This document shows positions 1-6,131 of a stretch of DNA of 7,504 nt, piece after piece; position 1 is the first letter of the stretch; each line of letters begins with the position of its first letter. Location: positions 1-7,504 of the forward strand of contig CANNEJ010000063.1 of the NCBI GenBank assembly GCA_947503585.1, given 5' to 3'. Under the pieces are notes generated by a model. The model did not search any database. It was not told the DNA's origin and was given only the letters and a program-made list of their open reading frames with translations. Both the position numbers and the translations under genes were made by a program. This stretch comes from Anaerolineales bacterium (GTDB taxonomy: Bacteria > Chloroflexota > Anaerolineae > Anaerolineales > UBA11657).

Positions 1-1
1 G

Positions 2-685
2 CGTGGCGCTGCGCACTGGGAGCAAATCGACGGTGCGCTCGTGCGCTTTTTGGTTTGCGGCCCGCTGCACTGGCTGGGCCTCGCAGATTTGGCGGGCGCT
101 GAAGCCAACGCACCGGCAAGTGAGTTCCGGCTCACGCCGCATTTCTTTTCATTAATAAGTGCCGCGGAATTCTCGGTGCTGGAAAATCCACAGCGGCTTG
201 CGCTGCAGGCGGCCGGCACCATCACAGTTCCGGTCAGTGCACCCCGGGCAGACCGCTACCAAGCTGCGCGCCTGGCAGACTGGCTGCTGCCCCTGCAGCC
301 CGAAAGTTATTCCTACCAGCTTACAACCGCCAGCTTGCGGCGCGCACAGCTGCAGGGCATTGATGTCAGGCAGGCGTTGGCATTCCTGCAGCGCGCCAGC
401 GGGGCGGCGCTGCCGCCGGCCGTCCAGCGCGCACTGCAGCGCTTTGCGCAGCACCGCAGCGAGGTGCGCCTGCAGCCCACGGTTGTGCTGCGCGTGAGCA
501 GTGAGGCACTGCTGCAACAGCTGCAGCAACACCCGCACGTGGGCAGCTTTTTGGGCGAGCGCCTGGGGCCGCTCACAGTGATGGTGCCGGAACGCAGCTG
601 GGAAAAGTTGCGTGCCGCACTGCTGGATTACGGCTTGCTGCTGGACTGCGAGCTGGTAGAAACCGACGCTGCCCCGGATGATTAG
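2..685 (+). CDS. XPB/Ssl2-type helicase-associated domain protein, C-terminal part (5' end outside window)
   Basis: The frame is open to the left edge, so the gene starts before the window; 227 codons are visible. A GTG at 41 could be read as a start, but the 13 codons before it continue the family pattern, so it is probably internal. Visible residues 20-26 read GPLHWLG followed by a DL, a signature I recognise from large helicase-associated proteins of Chloroflexota and relatives. The second half (about residues 100-215) fits the Helicase_C_3 (XPB/Ssl2-like) pattern: an LTTASLRRA segment, a Leu/Gln-rich helical stretch, then VVLRVSSEALL and a final LG.RLGPLTVMVP strand-helix unit. Such proteins are thought to be DNA-associated, but no ATPase motif lies in this part and the function is unknown. 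It ends 134 nt before pyrC and is separated from it by a promoter, so it is not part of the pyr operon. Family assignment is by recognition only. Confidence 0.7.
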   Translation, partial: RGAAHWEQIDGALVRFLVCGPLHWLGLADLAGAEANAPASEFRLTPHFFSLISAAEFSVLENPQRLALQAAGTITVPVSAPRADRYQAARLADWLLPLQPESYSYQLTTASLRRAQLQGIDVRQALAFLQRASGAALPPAVQRALQRFAQHRSEVRLQPTVVLRVSSEALLQQLQQHPHVGSFLGERLGPLTVMVPERSWEKLRAALLDYGLLLDCELVETDAAPDD

Positions 686-704
686 GCGCCGCCTTGAGCC
701 CAGC

Positions 705-732
705 TTGACGCCATCCATTTTTCAAATAGAAT
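705..732 (+). promoter_or_regulatory. Sigma70-type promoter of the pyr operon
   Basis: TTGACG (705-710) and TAGAAT (727-732) are each one base from the -35 and -10 consensus and are separated by 16 nt. The predicted transcription start is about 738-740. It lies in the only intergenic gap upstream of pyrC, 20 nt after the previous stop codon. This is the best promoter match seen near the operon, but it has not been tested. Confidence 0.65.
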
Positions 733-735
733 CAC

Positions 736-763
736 GGGCGTGCCTTTGACAATAACGGCGCCC
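736..763 (+). other. GC-rich hairpin in the pyr leader (possible pause hairpin)
   Basis: GGGC (736-739) can pair with GCCC (760-763), and GCC (742-744) with GGC (757-759), giving a 7-bp stem with a 2-nt bulge and a 12-nt loop. It is at the extreme 5' end of the predicted transcript, and its first bases may lie before the start site, so the stem could be incomplete in RNA. In E. coli pyrBI an RNA hairpin upstream of the attenuator pauses RNA polymerase; a similar role here is inference. Confidence 0.35.
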
Positions 764-820
764 GCCAAAACCGAGCAGATTGAGAGCCAAGCGGCTCTCT
801 TTTTTTGCGCCCAAACCTGA
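740..820 (+). CDS. Putative pyr operon leader peptide (26 codons)
   Basis: A frame begins at GTG 740, at or within a nucleotide or two of the predicted transcription start, so it would be leaderless. It runs uninterrupted across the whole terminator hairpin and U-tract and stops at TGA 818-820. That stop overlaps the pyrC ATG (820-822) as TGATG, which is typical of termination-reinitiation coupling. The predicted peptide is 26 residues, and the T-tract is read as Phe-Phe-Cys, as I recall also for the E. coli PyrL leader. A ribosome following RNA polymerase closely would cover 782-806 and prevent the terminator from folding. Against it: there is no Shine-Dalgarno sequence, the start is GTG, and a frame this short can be open by chance. 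A second possible start is TTG 746. Confidence 0.4.
   Translation: MPLTITAPAKTEQIESQAALFFCAQT
782..806 (+). terminator. Intrinsic terminator acting as attenuator ahead of pyrC
   Basis: A perfect 7-bp stem, GAGAGCC (782-788) with GGCTCTC (793-799), closes on a 4-nt loop AAGC and is followed directly by seven T (800-806). This is a canonical factor-independent terminator. It ends 13 nt before the pyrC ATG, leaving no room for another promoter, while a good promoter lies upstream at 705-732. Transcription of the pyr genes must therefore read through it, so it should work as an attenuator. No alternative antiterminator pairing to the 5' arm is obvious, and no PyrR-type binding loop was seen, which favours control by coupled translation. 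Confidence 0.8.
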
Positions 821-1896
821 TGAGCCGGCTGCGCTTTCCCGGCCTGATTGATGCGCATGTGCACCTGCGCGACCCCGGCGCCACACACAAGGAAGATTGG
901 AGCAGCGGCACTGCCGCAGCGCTGGCCGGCGGGTTTACCTGCGTGCTGGCAATGCCCAACACGCAACCGCCGCTGACGGATAACACCAGCCTGCAAACCA
1001 CGCTGGCAACAGCAGCAGCCAATGCGCACTGTGACTACGGCGTGTACGCCGGCGGAACAGAACTGAATGCGGCTGCGGTGGCAGCGCTTGCGCCGCACAC
1101 CGCCGGCCTCAAGCTCTACCTCAACGAAACTTACGGCCAGCTGCGCATTGAAGACTTGGGCGCGCTGCATGCGCACATGCAAGCCTGGCCTGCCACGCGT
1201 CCGCTGCTGTGCCACGCCGAGGGCCATAACGTGCCCGCCGCCATTTTGCTGGCCATGCTTGCCAAACGCAGCGTGCACATCTGCCACGTCAGTCGTGCGG
1301 CGGAGATCGCCGTGATCCGCGCAGCCAAAGCGCGCGGGCTGGCTGTCACCTGCGAAGTAACCCCGCACCATTTACTGCTAACGCAGGCGGATGCGGCAGC
1401 ACTCAGCCCTGGCCGCGCCGAAGTGCGCCCGGCGCTCAACAATGCAGCCGACCAGGCTGCGTTGTGGGAGGCCGTGCAATCCGGCGTGGTGGATTGCATT
1501 GCCACCGATCACGCGCCGCACCTGCCGGCCGAAAAAGACGGGCCGCAGCCGCCGCCTGGCTTTCCGGGACTCGAGACTGCGCTGGCGCTCTTGCTCAGCG
1601 CACCCACGCCACGGCGCCTCTCGCAGGCTCAATTGGTGGCGCTGCTGCACACCAACCCGGCGCGCATCTTTGGCCTGCCGGCGCAGCCCGATACCTGGGT
1701 TGAAGTGGACCCGCAGCAAAAATGGGAAGTCCGCGGCGCAGATTTTCTTTCGCGCTCCAAGTGGTCGCCCTTTGAAGGCTGGCAGCTCACAGGGCGGGTG
1801 CACAGTGTCTGCCTGCGCGGGCAGCTGGCGTTCGCAGACGGGCAGCTGCTGGCAAAACCCGGTAGCGGCCGGCTGGCCGCACTGCCGCCCGTATAA
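820..1896 (+). CDS. pyrC: Dihydroorotase, CAD-like
   Basis: Catalyses reversible cyclisation of N-carbamoyl-L-aspartate to dihydroorotate, the third step of UMP synthesis, in the cytoplasm. The 358-residue protein has the amidohydrolase metal ligands: H13 and H15 (HVHLRDPG), K98 in GLKLYLNET (the carboxylated Lys), H132 (CHAE), H156 (HICHV) and D230 (TDHAPH). C155 and E179 match the extra zinc-site residues of human CAD, and T104-Y105 match its flexible-loop Thr-Phe. Many stretches, such as PPPGFPGLET and WTPFEG-like WSPFEG, follow animal CAD far more closely than E. coli PyrC. All ligands are present, so it should be active rather than a pseudo-DHOase. ATG 820 is chosen because the previous frame stops on it (TGATG). 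An in-frame TTG at 805 lies in the terminator U-tract and neither start has a Shine-Dalgarno sequence. First gene of the operon, 26 nt before pyrB. Confidence 0.95.
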   Translation: MSRLRFPGLIDAHVHLRDPGATHKEDWSSGTAAALAGGFTCVLAMPNTQPPLTDNTSLQTTLATAAANAHCDYGVYAGGTELNAAAVAALAPHTAGLKLYLNETYGQLRIEDLGALHAHMQAWPATRPLLCHAEGHNVPAAILLAMLAKRSVHICHVSRAAEIAVIRAAKARGLAVTCEVTPHHLLLTQADAAALSPGRAEVRPALNNAADQAALWEAVQSGVVDCIATDHAPHLPAEKDGPQPPPGFPGLETALALLLSAPTPRRLSQAQLVALLHTNPARIFGLPAQPDTWVEVDPQQKWEVRGADFLSRSKWSPFEGWQLTGRVHSVCLRGQLAFADGQLLAKPGSGRLAALPPV

Positions 1897-1911
1897 TTTT
1901 TTAGCCGCAGC

Positions 1912-1916
1912 AGGAG
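1912..1916 (+). promoter_or_regulatory. Ribosome binding site of pyrB
   Basis: AGGAG lies 6 nt before ATG 1923 in the 26-nt gap after pyrC. It is the only clear Shine-Dalgarno sequence among the four pyr genes and fixes the pyrB start. Confidence 0.75.
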
Positions 1917-1922
1917 CACAGC

Positions 1923-2918
1923 ATGGAAAACCACAGCAACCCGGGCAGCAGCCCCATCAGCCGCCATCTGCCATTTGGTGAAAAGCGCGACAGCCGCTTC
2001 TATGGCCAGCACATCCTAACGGTCGCGCAATTTGACAAGACCGATCTAGCCACAATTTTTGAGGTGGCGCAGGAAATGCGTGCCATGGTGCAGCGCGTGG
2101 GCTCGTTTGACTTGCTCAAGGGCAAGGTGCTCACCAATCTTTTTTATGAGCCTTCCACGCGCACCTCTTCGTCTTTTGCAGCCGCGATGCAGCGCCTCGG
2201 TGGCTCGGTCATTCAAATCAACAATGTGCAGTTCTCTTCCGTGTCCAAAGGCGAGTCGCTGCCCGACACCATTCGCACGCTTGAGGCGTATTCAGATGCA
2301 ATTGTGCTGCGCCATCCGGAGCGCGGCTCAGCCGACACGGCAGCCCGCTACGCGCGCAAGCCCGTCATCAATGCTGGCGACGGGCCGGGTGAGCATCCCA
2401 CCCAGGCACTGCTGGACACCTTCACAATTCGGGAGGAGCTGGGCCAGCTGGATGGCCTGACGGTTACGCTGCTCGGTGACCTGAAGCACGGGCGCACGGT
2501 GCATTCGCTGGTGCAGCTGCTGGCGCTGCACAACGTGCGGCTGAACTACGTGTCCCCGGAAAGCCTGCGGCTGCCTGCCGACCTGCACGCACACTTGGCA
2601 GCTGCCGGCGTGGACCAGCACGAGCAGCCGGATCTGGCCGCTGTGCTGCCCGAAACCGATGTGCTGTATGTGACGCGTGTGCAAAAGGAACGCTTCACGG
2701 ACATGGCGGAGTACGAGCGCATTCAGGGCAGCTATGTAATCAACGCCGCGCTGCTGCGCAGCGCGCGCAAACGCATGATTGTGATGCACCCGCTGCCGCG
2801 CGTCGGCGAGATTGACATGGAAGTCGACAACGATCCGCGCGCTGCGTATTTCCGCCAGATGGAGTATGGCATGTTTGTGCGCATGGCGCTGCTGGCTTTG
2901 GTGCTGGGCAAAGCGTGA
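1923..2918 (+). CDS. pyrB: Aspartate carbamoyltransferase catalytic chain, CAD-like
   Basis: Transfers the carbamoyl group of carbamoyl phosphate to L-aspartate, the committed step of the pathway. The 331-residue protein shows the carbamoyl-phosphate loop STRTSSSF (78-85), the mobile 80s-type loop with K109 (SKGES), HPTQAL (158-163), the aspartate-domain motif DLKHGRTVHSL (186-196), TRVQKERF (251-258) and the 240s-loop HPLPRVGEI (289-297). The segments SVSKGES, DLKHGRTVHSL and DPRAAYFRQ resemble the ATCase domain of animal CAD. About 27 residues precede the core (GQHILTV starts at 28); this Ser/Pro-rich tail is longer than in E. coli PyrB. No pyrI regulatory subunit gene is adjacent, so allosteric control of the E. 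coli type is not indicated. Its TGA overlaps the next start as GTGA. Confidence 0.96.
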   Translation: MENHSNPGSSPISRHLPFGEKRDSRFYGQHILTVAQFDKTDLATIFEVAQEMRAMVQRVGSFDLLKGKVLTNLFYEPSTRTSSSFAAAMQRLGGSVIQINNVQFSSVSKGESLPDTIRTLEAYSDAIVLRHPERGSADTAARYARKPVINAGDGPGEHPTQALLDTFTIREELGQLDGLTVTLLGDLKHGRTVHSLVQLLALHNVRLNYVSPESLRLPADLHAHLAAAGVDQHEQPDLAAVLPETDVLYVTRVQKERFTDMAEYERIQGSYVINAALLRSARKRMIVMHPLPRVGEIDMEVDNDPRAAYFRQMEYGMFVRMALLALVLGKA

Positions 2919-4336
2919 CAACCGCGCCGCCCTTTTTTGCGGCGCTGGCGCAGCGTGCCCGCGCATGCAACTCGCTGCTGTGCGTGGGGCTGGATCCGCA
3001 CCCGGATCAGCTGCCCGAACCAACCGCCGCAGCCGCGCGCGATCATTGCCTGCGCCTGATTACAGCCTGCGCCCCTTACGCTTGCGCTTTCAAACCCAAC
3101 AGCGCATTCTTTGAGGTGCATGGCGCAGCCGGCATGCAAGCCCTGGCAGATGTGATTGCCGCCGTTCCTGCCGGCATCCCCGTAGTGCTGGATGCCAAGC
3201 GCGGCGACATCGCCAGCACAGCTGCAGCCTACGCGCGCGCCGCGTTTGACACATTGGGTGCGCACGCCATCACCGCCAGCCCTTATCTGGGTGCTGACTC
3301 GATTGCGCCGTTCACAGCCCGCGCCGACCGCGGCGTGTTTGTGCTTTGTAAAACGTCCAACCCCGGCGCTGGCGACCTGCAGCTGCTGACCGTTGGGGAC
3401 GAGCCGCTCTTCATGCAAGTGGCGCGGCGCGCACCCGCCTGGTCGCAATCCGACAACATCGGGTTGGTGATGGGCGCCACCGACGTGCCGGCACTGGCGC
3501 AGGTGCGCGCCGCTGCGCCCCAGCTTTGGTTTTTGGTGCCGGGCGTTGGCGCGCAAGGCGGCGAACTGGCCGCTGCGCTCCATGCCGGCCTGCGCGCGGA
3601 CGGGCTGGGCGTACTGCTGACTGTATCGCGCAGCATTGCCGAAGCCGCCGACCCCGCTGCCGAAGCAGCGCGCCTGCAAAATGAAATCAACGCGCTGCGC
3701 AAAACCAATGCAGTACGCGCCGTGCCAGCGGCATCCGGTGTGCAAGCCTTGGCTGCCGCGCTGCACACCTCGGGCTGTGTAAAGTTTGGCGAGTTCACAC
3801 TTAAGTCCGGCCAGCAATCGCCCATCTACATTGACCTGCGCCGCCTCGCGTCATTCCCCGCAGCGCTGCACACCGTAGCACTCGCACTTTTGCCGCTGCT
3901 GCGCACGCTGTCCTTTGCGCGCATTGCCGCCATCCCCTATGCCGCGCTGCCCATCGGCACTGCCGTCGCCCTCGCCGGCAACTTCCCGCTCATCTATCCG
4001 CGCCGCGAAGCCAAGGCCTACGGCACGCGCGCAAACATCGAAGGCGAATGGCAGCCCGGCGAAACTGTCGTCGTGCTCGACGACTTGATTACATCCGGCT
4101 TGAGTAAACTGGAAACAATCGCGCAACTGCAAAGCGCGGGATTAGTTGTGAAAGATATTGTGGTGTTGATAGATCGCAGCAATGATTCCGCAGCGGCACT
4201 TGCCGGCACCGGCTGCCGCCTGCAGGCCGCTGCCACAATCCGGCAGCTGCTGGACGAGTGGCTGCGCGCCGGCGCTGTGGACAGCAGCCAGCACGCCAAG
4301 GTGCTGCGCTACATCGCGGCAGCACCGGCCGGGTGA
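2915..4336 (+). CDS. pyrFE: Bifunctional orotidine-5'-phosphate decarboxylase / orotate phosphoribosyltransferase (PyrF-PyrE fusion)
   Basis: Performs the last two steps to UMP: orotate plus PRPP to OMP (PyrE), then decarboxylation to UMP (PyrF). In this 473-residue protein the decarboxylase comes first (about 1-260). It is of the long bacterial 'subfamily 2' type, with GLDPHP (25-30), FKPN (59-62) and the catalytic LDAKRGDI (92-99: D93, K95, D98). A linker of about 15 residues follows, then the transferase (about 276-470) with KFGEFTLKSGQQSPIYIDLR (290-309), PYAALPIGTA (341-350), the Arg/Lys PRPP-contacting stretch PRREAKAYG (362-370) and the PRPP loop VVLDDLITSG (386-395). The usual Glu-Asp of the loop is Asp-Asp. 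The domain order is opposite to animal UMP synthase. The same F-E order is known from cyanobacterial and kinetoplastid enzymes. GTG 2915 overlaps the pyrB stop by 4 nt; no clear Shine-Dalgarno, so translational coupling is likely. Confidence 0.95.
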   Translation: MTTAPPFFAALAQRARACNSLLCVGLDPHPDQLPEPTAAAARDHCLRLITACAPYACAFKPNSAFFEVHGAAGMQALADVIAAVPAGIPVVLDAKRGDIASTAAAYARAAFDTLGAHAITASPYLGADSIAPFTARADRGVFVLCKTSNPGAGDLQLLTVGDEPLFMQVARRAPAWSQSDNIGLVMGATDVPALAQVRAAAPQLWFLVPGVGAQGGELAAALHAGLRADGLGVLLTVSRSIAEAADPAAEAARLQNEINALRKTNAVRAVPAASGVQALAAALHTSGCVKFGEFTLKSGQQSPIYIDLRRLASFPAALHTVALALLPLLRTLSFARIAAIPYAALPIGTAVALAGNFPLIYPRREAKAYGTRANIEGEWQPGETVVVLDDLITSGLSKLETIAQLQSAGLVVKDIVVLIDRSNDSAAALAGTGCRLQAAATIRQLLDEWLRAGAVDSSQHAKVLRYIAAAPAG

Positions 4337-5412
4337 CCAGCTTCTATCCTGCGCTGCGCCCGCTGCTCTTCCAGCTGGATGCGGAGACAGCGCACGCAAT
4401 TGCGCTGCAAGCATTGCGCGCTGTGCAGCACACGCCGGTGCTGCTGCGCATACTCACGCGCATGTTTGCGTTTGAAGATGCGCGCCTGCACACCGAAGTA
4501 TGCGGCTTGCGCTTTCGCAACCCGGTGGGCATTGCTGCCGGCTACGACAAGAACGCGGTGTGCGTACCGGGGCTGGCCGCGCTGGGCGCCGGGCATGTGG
4601 AGGTTGGCACGCTGACGCCGCTTGCACAACGCGGCAACGCGCGGCCGCGTGTGTTTCGGCTGGCGCAAGATGCCGCGCTCATCAACCGCCTGGGGTTTCC
4701 CAACGCGGGCATGGCGGCAGTACTGCCACGCCTGGCTGCACAGCGCGCCCGCGGCCTGCGTGCGCCTTTGGGCATCAATATCGGCAAAGGGCGTGACACT
4801 CCACTGGAGCTTGCACTCGAAGATTACAGCACCCTGCTGCAACAAGTGCATCCATTTGCAGATTACATTGCCATCAACATCAGCTCGCCAAACACGCCCG
4901 GCTTGCGCACTTTGCAGAGTGGCGCTGCCCTTGCGCCATTGCTGGGCGCACTGCAGTTGCTGCGCCAGCAGCACTGTCCGCGCCTGCCGCTATTTGTAAA
5001 GATCGCGCCGGACCTCAGCCCGACACAACTGGACGAACTGCTGGACGCTGCGCTCACTAATAAAATTGACGGCGTAATTGCCACAAATACCACCACCGCA
5101 CGCCCGCACTTGCGCAGCCCGGCCGCGGGCGCAGAAGGCGGCCTCAGCGGCGTGCCGCTCCAGCCGGCGTCAAACGCCGTAATTCGCCACATTCGCCAGC
5201 ATTCCGGCAGTAAGCTCACCATTATCGGCGTCGGCGGTATTGATTGCGCCACAGCGGCGCTGGAAAAATTACGCGCCGGCGCAAACCTGCTGCAGGTATA
5301 TACCGGTCTCGTTTACCAAGGTCCGGGCCTGCTGCATGCCATCAACCGCGGCCTGGTGCAAACGCTCGCGCAGTGCGGAGCGCGCTCACTGGCAGAGCTG
5401 GTGGCGGTGTGA
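4333..5412 (+). CDS. pyrD: Dihydroorotate dehydrogenase (quinone), class 2
   Basis: Oxidises dihydroorotate to orotate using FMN and passes electrons to membrane quinones. The 359-residue product has the N-terminal helical extension of class 2 enzymes (FYPALRPLLFQLDAETAH, 4-21), which attaches to the membrane and forms the quinone tunnel. Then come AAGYDKNA (68-75), NRLGFPN (118-124), the active-site loop NISSPNTPGLR (182-192, with S185 as the expected catalytic base), FVKIAPD (221-227), TNTT (251-254), and the FMN-phosphate motifs GVGGI (299-303) and YTGLVYQGP (323-331). A Ser base, rather than the Cys of class 1, supports quinone use. GTG 4333 overlaps the pyrFE stop as GTGA; a further in-frame upstream start at 4258 would overlap pyrE by about 80 nt and adds non-family residues, so it is rejected. 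Last gene of the operon. Confidence 0.96.
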   Translation: MTSFYPALRPLLFQLDAETAHAIALQALRAVQHTPVLLRILTRMFAFEDARLHTEVCGLRFRNPVGIAAGYDKNAVCVPGLAALGAGHVEVGTLTPLAQRGNARPRVFRLAQDAALINRLGFPNAGMAAVLPRLAAQRARGLRAPLGINIGKGRDTPLELALEDYSTLLQQVHPFADYIAINISSPNTPGLRTLQSGAALAPLLGALQLLRQQHCPRLPLFVKIAPDLSPTQLDELLDAALTNKIDGVIATNTTTARPHLRSPAAGAEGGLSGVPLQPASNAVIRHIRQHSGSKLTIIGVGGIDCATAALEKLRAGANLLQVYTGLVYQGPGLLHAINRGLVQTLAQCGARSLAELVAV

Positions 5413-5503
5413 CACGCTGTTGCTCAAGCGGCGCGGCTCTGCGCAGCTTGGGCACGCGCACAACTTGTACAGAGTTGGCTACGTGCGGCTGAATTTACTA
5501 TCC

Positions 5504-5518
5504 TGCGCCGCTGGCGCA
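5504..5518 (+). terminator. Possible weak terminator hairpin after pyrD
   Basis: TGCGCC (5504-5509) and GGCGCA (5513-5518) form a perfect 6-bp GC-rich stem on a 3-nt loop, 92 nt after the pyrD stop. It is followed by AGCGTTTCCTCC, which has only three consecutive T, so termination would be inefficient or need another factor. The rest of 5413-5606 shows no gene and no strong promoter match. Confidence 0.3.
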
Positions 5519-5606
5519 AGCGTTTCCTCCGGCGAAAACTGCCATCTGCGACAGATCTATGGGTTCCCTGTGATTTTCCCGCTGTCAGTTGCGTATCATA
5601 TCCGTG

Positions 5607-6131
5607 ATGGACACTAATCAATTCACTAATCTGTTGCGGTCGCACGCCGGGCTGATACACAAAATCGCCTATGCTTATTGCCAAAATGTGGCGGATCGTG
5701 AAGACGTCGTCCAGGAAATCGCATTGCAGTTGTGGCGTTCCCGCGACAGATATGACGCTCGATTCAAGGAAACAACGTGGACTTACCGGATCGCGATCAA
5801 CGTCGCCATCTCGTTCCACCGTCGACACCGTCGGCATCATCAGGGCCGGCTATCTCTCGACAATCCTGCCATCACCATTGCGGCCTCTTCGTTCGAGTCC
5901 GGCGCCGATGTTGAATTGCTCATGAAGTGCATATCCGATCTCGGTGACCTCGACAAAGCGCTGGTCTTGCTTTACCTCGACGCGCATGAACACGCCGCGA
6001 TCGCGGAAGTGCTTGGGATTTCTGTGTCCAACGTGGGCACGAAGCTGCAACGAATCAAAAACAAATTGCGCGTGCAATTCGAGCAAGTCACGCACTCGAA
6101 CCAAACGGAGACACCTTATGCAACTCGATGA
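5607..6131 (+). CDS. RNA polymerase sigma factor, ECF (sigma70 region 2/4) type
   Basis: Directs RNA polymerase to a specific promoter set, usually for an envelope or stress response. The 174-residue protein has region 2 at about residues 14-78, with the core-binding DREDVVQE pattern (30-37), W43, and the TWTYRIAINVAI helix (57-68) followed by a basic run HRRHRRHH (71-78). A short linker leads to region 4 (about 108-156), with a helix-turn-helix around AAIAEVLGISVSNVGTKLQR (130-149). Only regions 2 and 4 are present, as expected for ECF factors. ATG 5607 is chosen; GTG 5604 and TTG 5589 are in-frame alternatives, and none has a Shine-Dalgarno sequence. A TATCAT at 5594-5599 could serve as a -10 for a leaderless message, but no good -35 accompanies it. 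Arg codons are mixed (2 CGC of 15), unlike the pyr genes. It overlaps the next gene by 14 nt. Confidence 0.9.
   Translation: MDTNQFTNLLRSHAGLIHKIAYAYCQNVADREDVVQEIALQLWRSRDRYDARFKETTWTYRIAINVAISFHRRHRRHHQGRLSLDNPAITIAASSFESGADVELLMKCISDLGDLDKALVLLYLDAHEHAAIAEVLGISVSNVGTKLQRIKNKLRVQFEQVTHSNQTETPYATR
6107..6110 (+). promoter_or_regulatory. Ribosome binding site of the membrane-protein gene
   Basis: GGAG, 7 nt before ATG 6118, lies inside the end of the sigma gene. It decides the start in favour of 6118 over an open frame that extends 58 codons further upstream inside the sigma gene. Confidence 0.65.

Noticed and set aside
746..751. Perfect TTGACA in the pyr leader
   Set aside because: No -10-like sequence follows at 15-19 nt; the spacing region reads into AAAACCGAG.
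766..799. PyrR-binding loop in the leader
   Set aside because: The GAGAG string invites comparison, but the conserved UCC.G.GAGG loop context is not present.
682..1371. Long minus-strand frames across pyrC and other pyr genes
   Set aside because: These are open by chance opposite GC-rich genes with strong codon bias; the plus-strand proteins carry complete family motifs.
1892..1897. Perfect TATAAT at the pyrC stop codon, possible internal pyrB promoter
   Set aside because: The bases 17 nt upstream (CCGGCT) do not resemble a -35 element; the match is formed by the end codons and the T run.
1861..1902. GC-rich hairpin (GCGGCC 1865-1870 with GGCCGC 1875-1880) followed by six T at 1897-1902, at the end of pyrC
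   Set aside because: The T run begins 16 nt after the stem, too far for an intrinsic terminator, and it lies within an operon. Possibly worth a look as an RNA structure, but not called.
5465..5501. Promoter-like TTGGCT (5475-5480) and TACTAT (5496-5501) upstream of the sigma gene
   Set aside because: The spacing is only 15 nt and both boxes are poor; the sigma gene is more likely to use its own ECF-type promoter, which I could not locate with confidence.
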